Assembly (NCBI RefSeq): GCF_003391095.1
Contig: NZ_CP031447.1
Coordinates: 558,001 to 622,000, forward strand
Source of the DNA: Austwickia chelonae
GTDB lineage: Bacteria; Actinomycetota; Actinomycetes; Actinomycetales; Dermatophilaceae
DNA: 64,000 nt
Direction: 5' to 3'
Position 1 is the first letter of the stretch. Every line of letters starts with the position of its first letter. The notes under the pieces were generated by a model that ran no database searches, was not told where the DNA came from, and was given only the letters and a program-made list of their open reading frames with translations. A program made the translations under genes and the position numbers. Shown here in pieces: positions 63,285 to 64,000 of this stretch.

Positions 63285-64000
63285 GGACACCTCTGCGGCT
63301 GGCCACACGTCGCAGCGCACTGGCCACTACGCAGGCGCAATGGGTTGCGGATCTGCTTCGCGCCCGCGGTGAGGAGGTCGAACTCGAACTTGTCGTCACC
63401 GAAGGCGATGTCAACGAAGCGCCACTCACCCAGATCGGTGGAACGGGCGTTTTCGCCTCGGCCATCAGACGTGCGCTCCAGGAGGGGCGAGCAGATCTGG
63501 CCGTGCACTCCCTGAAAGATCTGCCGTCCGCGCCCGAGGCGGGGTTGACCATCGCCGCGGTCCCGGAACGGGAAGACCCGCGGGATGTGCTGATCGCTCG
63601 GGACGGCTTGTCGCTGAAGGAACTTCCGGCCGGTTCGATCGTCGGTACCGGGTCGCCACGTCGGGCGTCCCAGCTGCTCGTTCTTCGTCCGGATCTGCAG
63701 GTCAAAGCTATTCGAGGAAATGTCGATACCAGGATCGCCCAGGTCGCTTCGGGCTCCTGTGACGCGGTGATCCTTGCTCGAGCAGGCCTGTCCAGGCTGA
63801 ACCGACTCGAGGTGATCACCGACGTGATCGAGATCCCCGATATGATCCCCGCTCCCGGCCAGGGAGCACTCGCCATCGAATGTCGTTCGGACCGAGGCGA
63901 TATCATTCAAGCAGTCGAAGCCCTCGACGATCCGGACAGTCGCGCCTGTATTCAGGCCGAACGTAGTCTCCTGGCAACTTTTGAAGCTGGCTGCACGGCT
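63281..64000 (+). CDS. hemC: Porphobilinogen deaminase (3' truncated by window edge)
   Basis: Joins four porphobilinogens into hydroxymethylbilane. The first 240 residues are visible: TRRSALATTQAQWV, GGTGVFASAIRRAL, HSLKDLPSAP, GTGSPRRASQLL, RGNVDTRI and PAPGQGALAIE. The dipyrromethane-cofactor cysteine (Cys238, in EAGCTA) is the third-last visible codon. The GTG start overlaps the hemA stop (GTGA). The C-terminal domain lies outside the window. Confidence 0.95.
   Translation, partial: MRTPLRLATRRSALATTQAQWVADLLRARGEEVELELVVTEGDVNEAPLTQIGGTGVFASAIRRALQEGRADLAVHSLKDLPSAPEAGLTIAAVPEREDPRDVLIARDGLSLKELPAGSIVGTGSPRRASQLLVLRPDLQVKAIRGNVDTRIAQVASGSCDAVILARAGLSRLNRLEVITDVIEIPDMIPAPGQGALAIECRSDRGDIIQAVEALDDPDSRACIQAERSLLATFEAGCTA

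Noticed and set aside
1-64000. tRNA, rRNA and CRISPR arrays
   Set aside because: No cloverleaf, ribosomal RNA signature or regularly spaced repeat series was seen on reading.

Overview
The window is a GC-rich chromosomal segment from an actinobacterium. Supporting evidence: an Lsr2 nucleoid protein, ClpC, a FolB-FolK fusion next to a DUF3180 protein, the radA-disA-mutY cluster, the rex-hemA-hemC cluster, and a 32-residue bS22-type ribosomal protein gene. GTG/TTG starts and 4-base stop/start overlaps are frequent. A Micrococcales member of the Dermatophilaceae/Intrasporangiaceae type fits, but genus and species cannot be fixed from the sequence alone. No rRNA, tRNA or CRISPR array was seen.

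Layout. 1-7.4 kb: the end of a CtpE-like P-type ATPase, then ftsH and the folate operon folE-folP-folBK-DUF3180. 7.4-9.6 kb (minus): an orphan NuoD-like protein with a MidA/NDUFAF7-like methyltransferase. 9.7-11.8 kb: a small membrane protein, a 0.7-kb region without a gene, lsr2 and a FhuF-like Fe-S protein. 12-19.7 kb: a BCCT transporter, a YczE-like and a bile-acid-symporter-like membrane protein, then an MprF-type aminoacyl-phospholipid synthase coupled to a membrane-anchored esterase. 19.7-27.8 kb: an ascorbate-type PTS (IIC, IIB, IIA), a divergent ROK regulator, then transketolase, HPr and Enzyme I. Both promoter regions carry the same GTTTTG-N12-CAAAAC-type palindrome, so one regulator may control the whole block.

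27.8-37 kb: a sulfurtransferase, clpC, a DMT permease, a methyltransferase, a guanidine-III riboswitch with its SMR guanidinium exporter, and the zinc block zur / znuBCA with a Zur box. 37.2-41.3 kb is a genomic scar: an ArgA-like acetyltransferase, a broken GNAT gene fused to an IS5-family remnant, and an AT-rich two-gene ABC system of the lactococcin-972 export/immunity type without a visible bacteriocin gene. 41.5-48.6 kb: pirin, an ABC-2 exporter of three genes, mutY, disA and radA. 48.8-52.2 kb: an isolated PadR regulator and a Zur-box-headed operon of a CobW GTPase, an unrecognised Cys-rich protein and a methyltransferase.

52.3-64 kb is conserved housekeeping synteny: Ppx/GppA, a TIM-barrel isomerase, a proline dehydrogenase-like protein, proC, a GNAT, an AcuC-type deacetylase, bS22, an NAD-dependent epimerase, a PlsC-type acyltransferase, a glutaredoxin-like protein, rex, hemA and the first 240 codons of hemC, which runs off the end.
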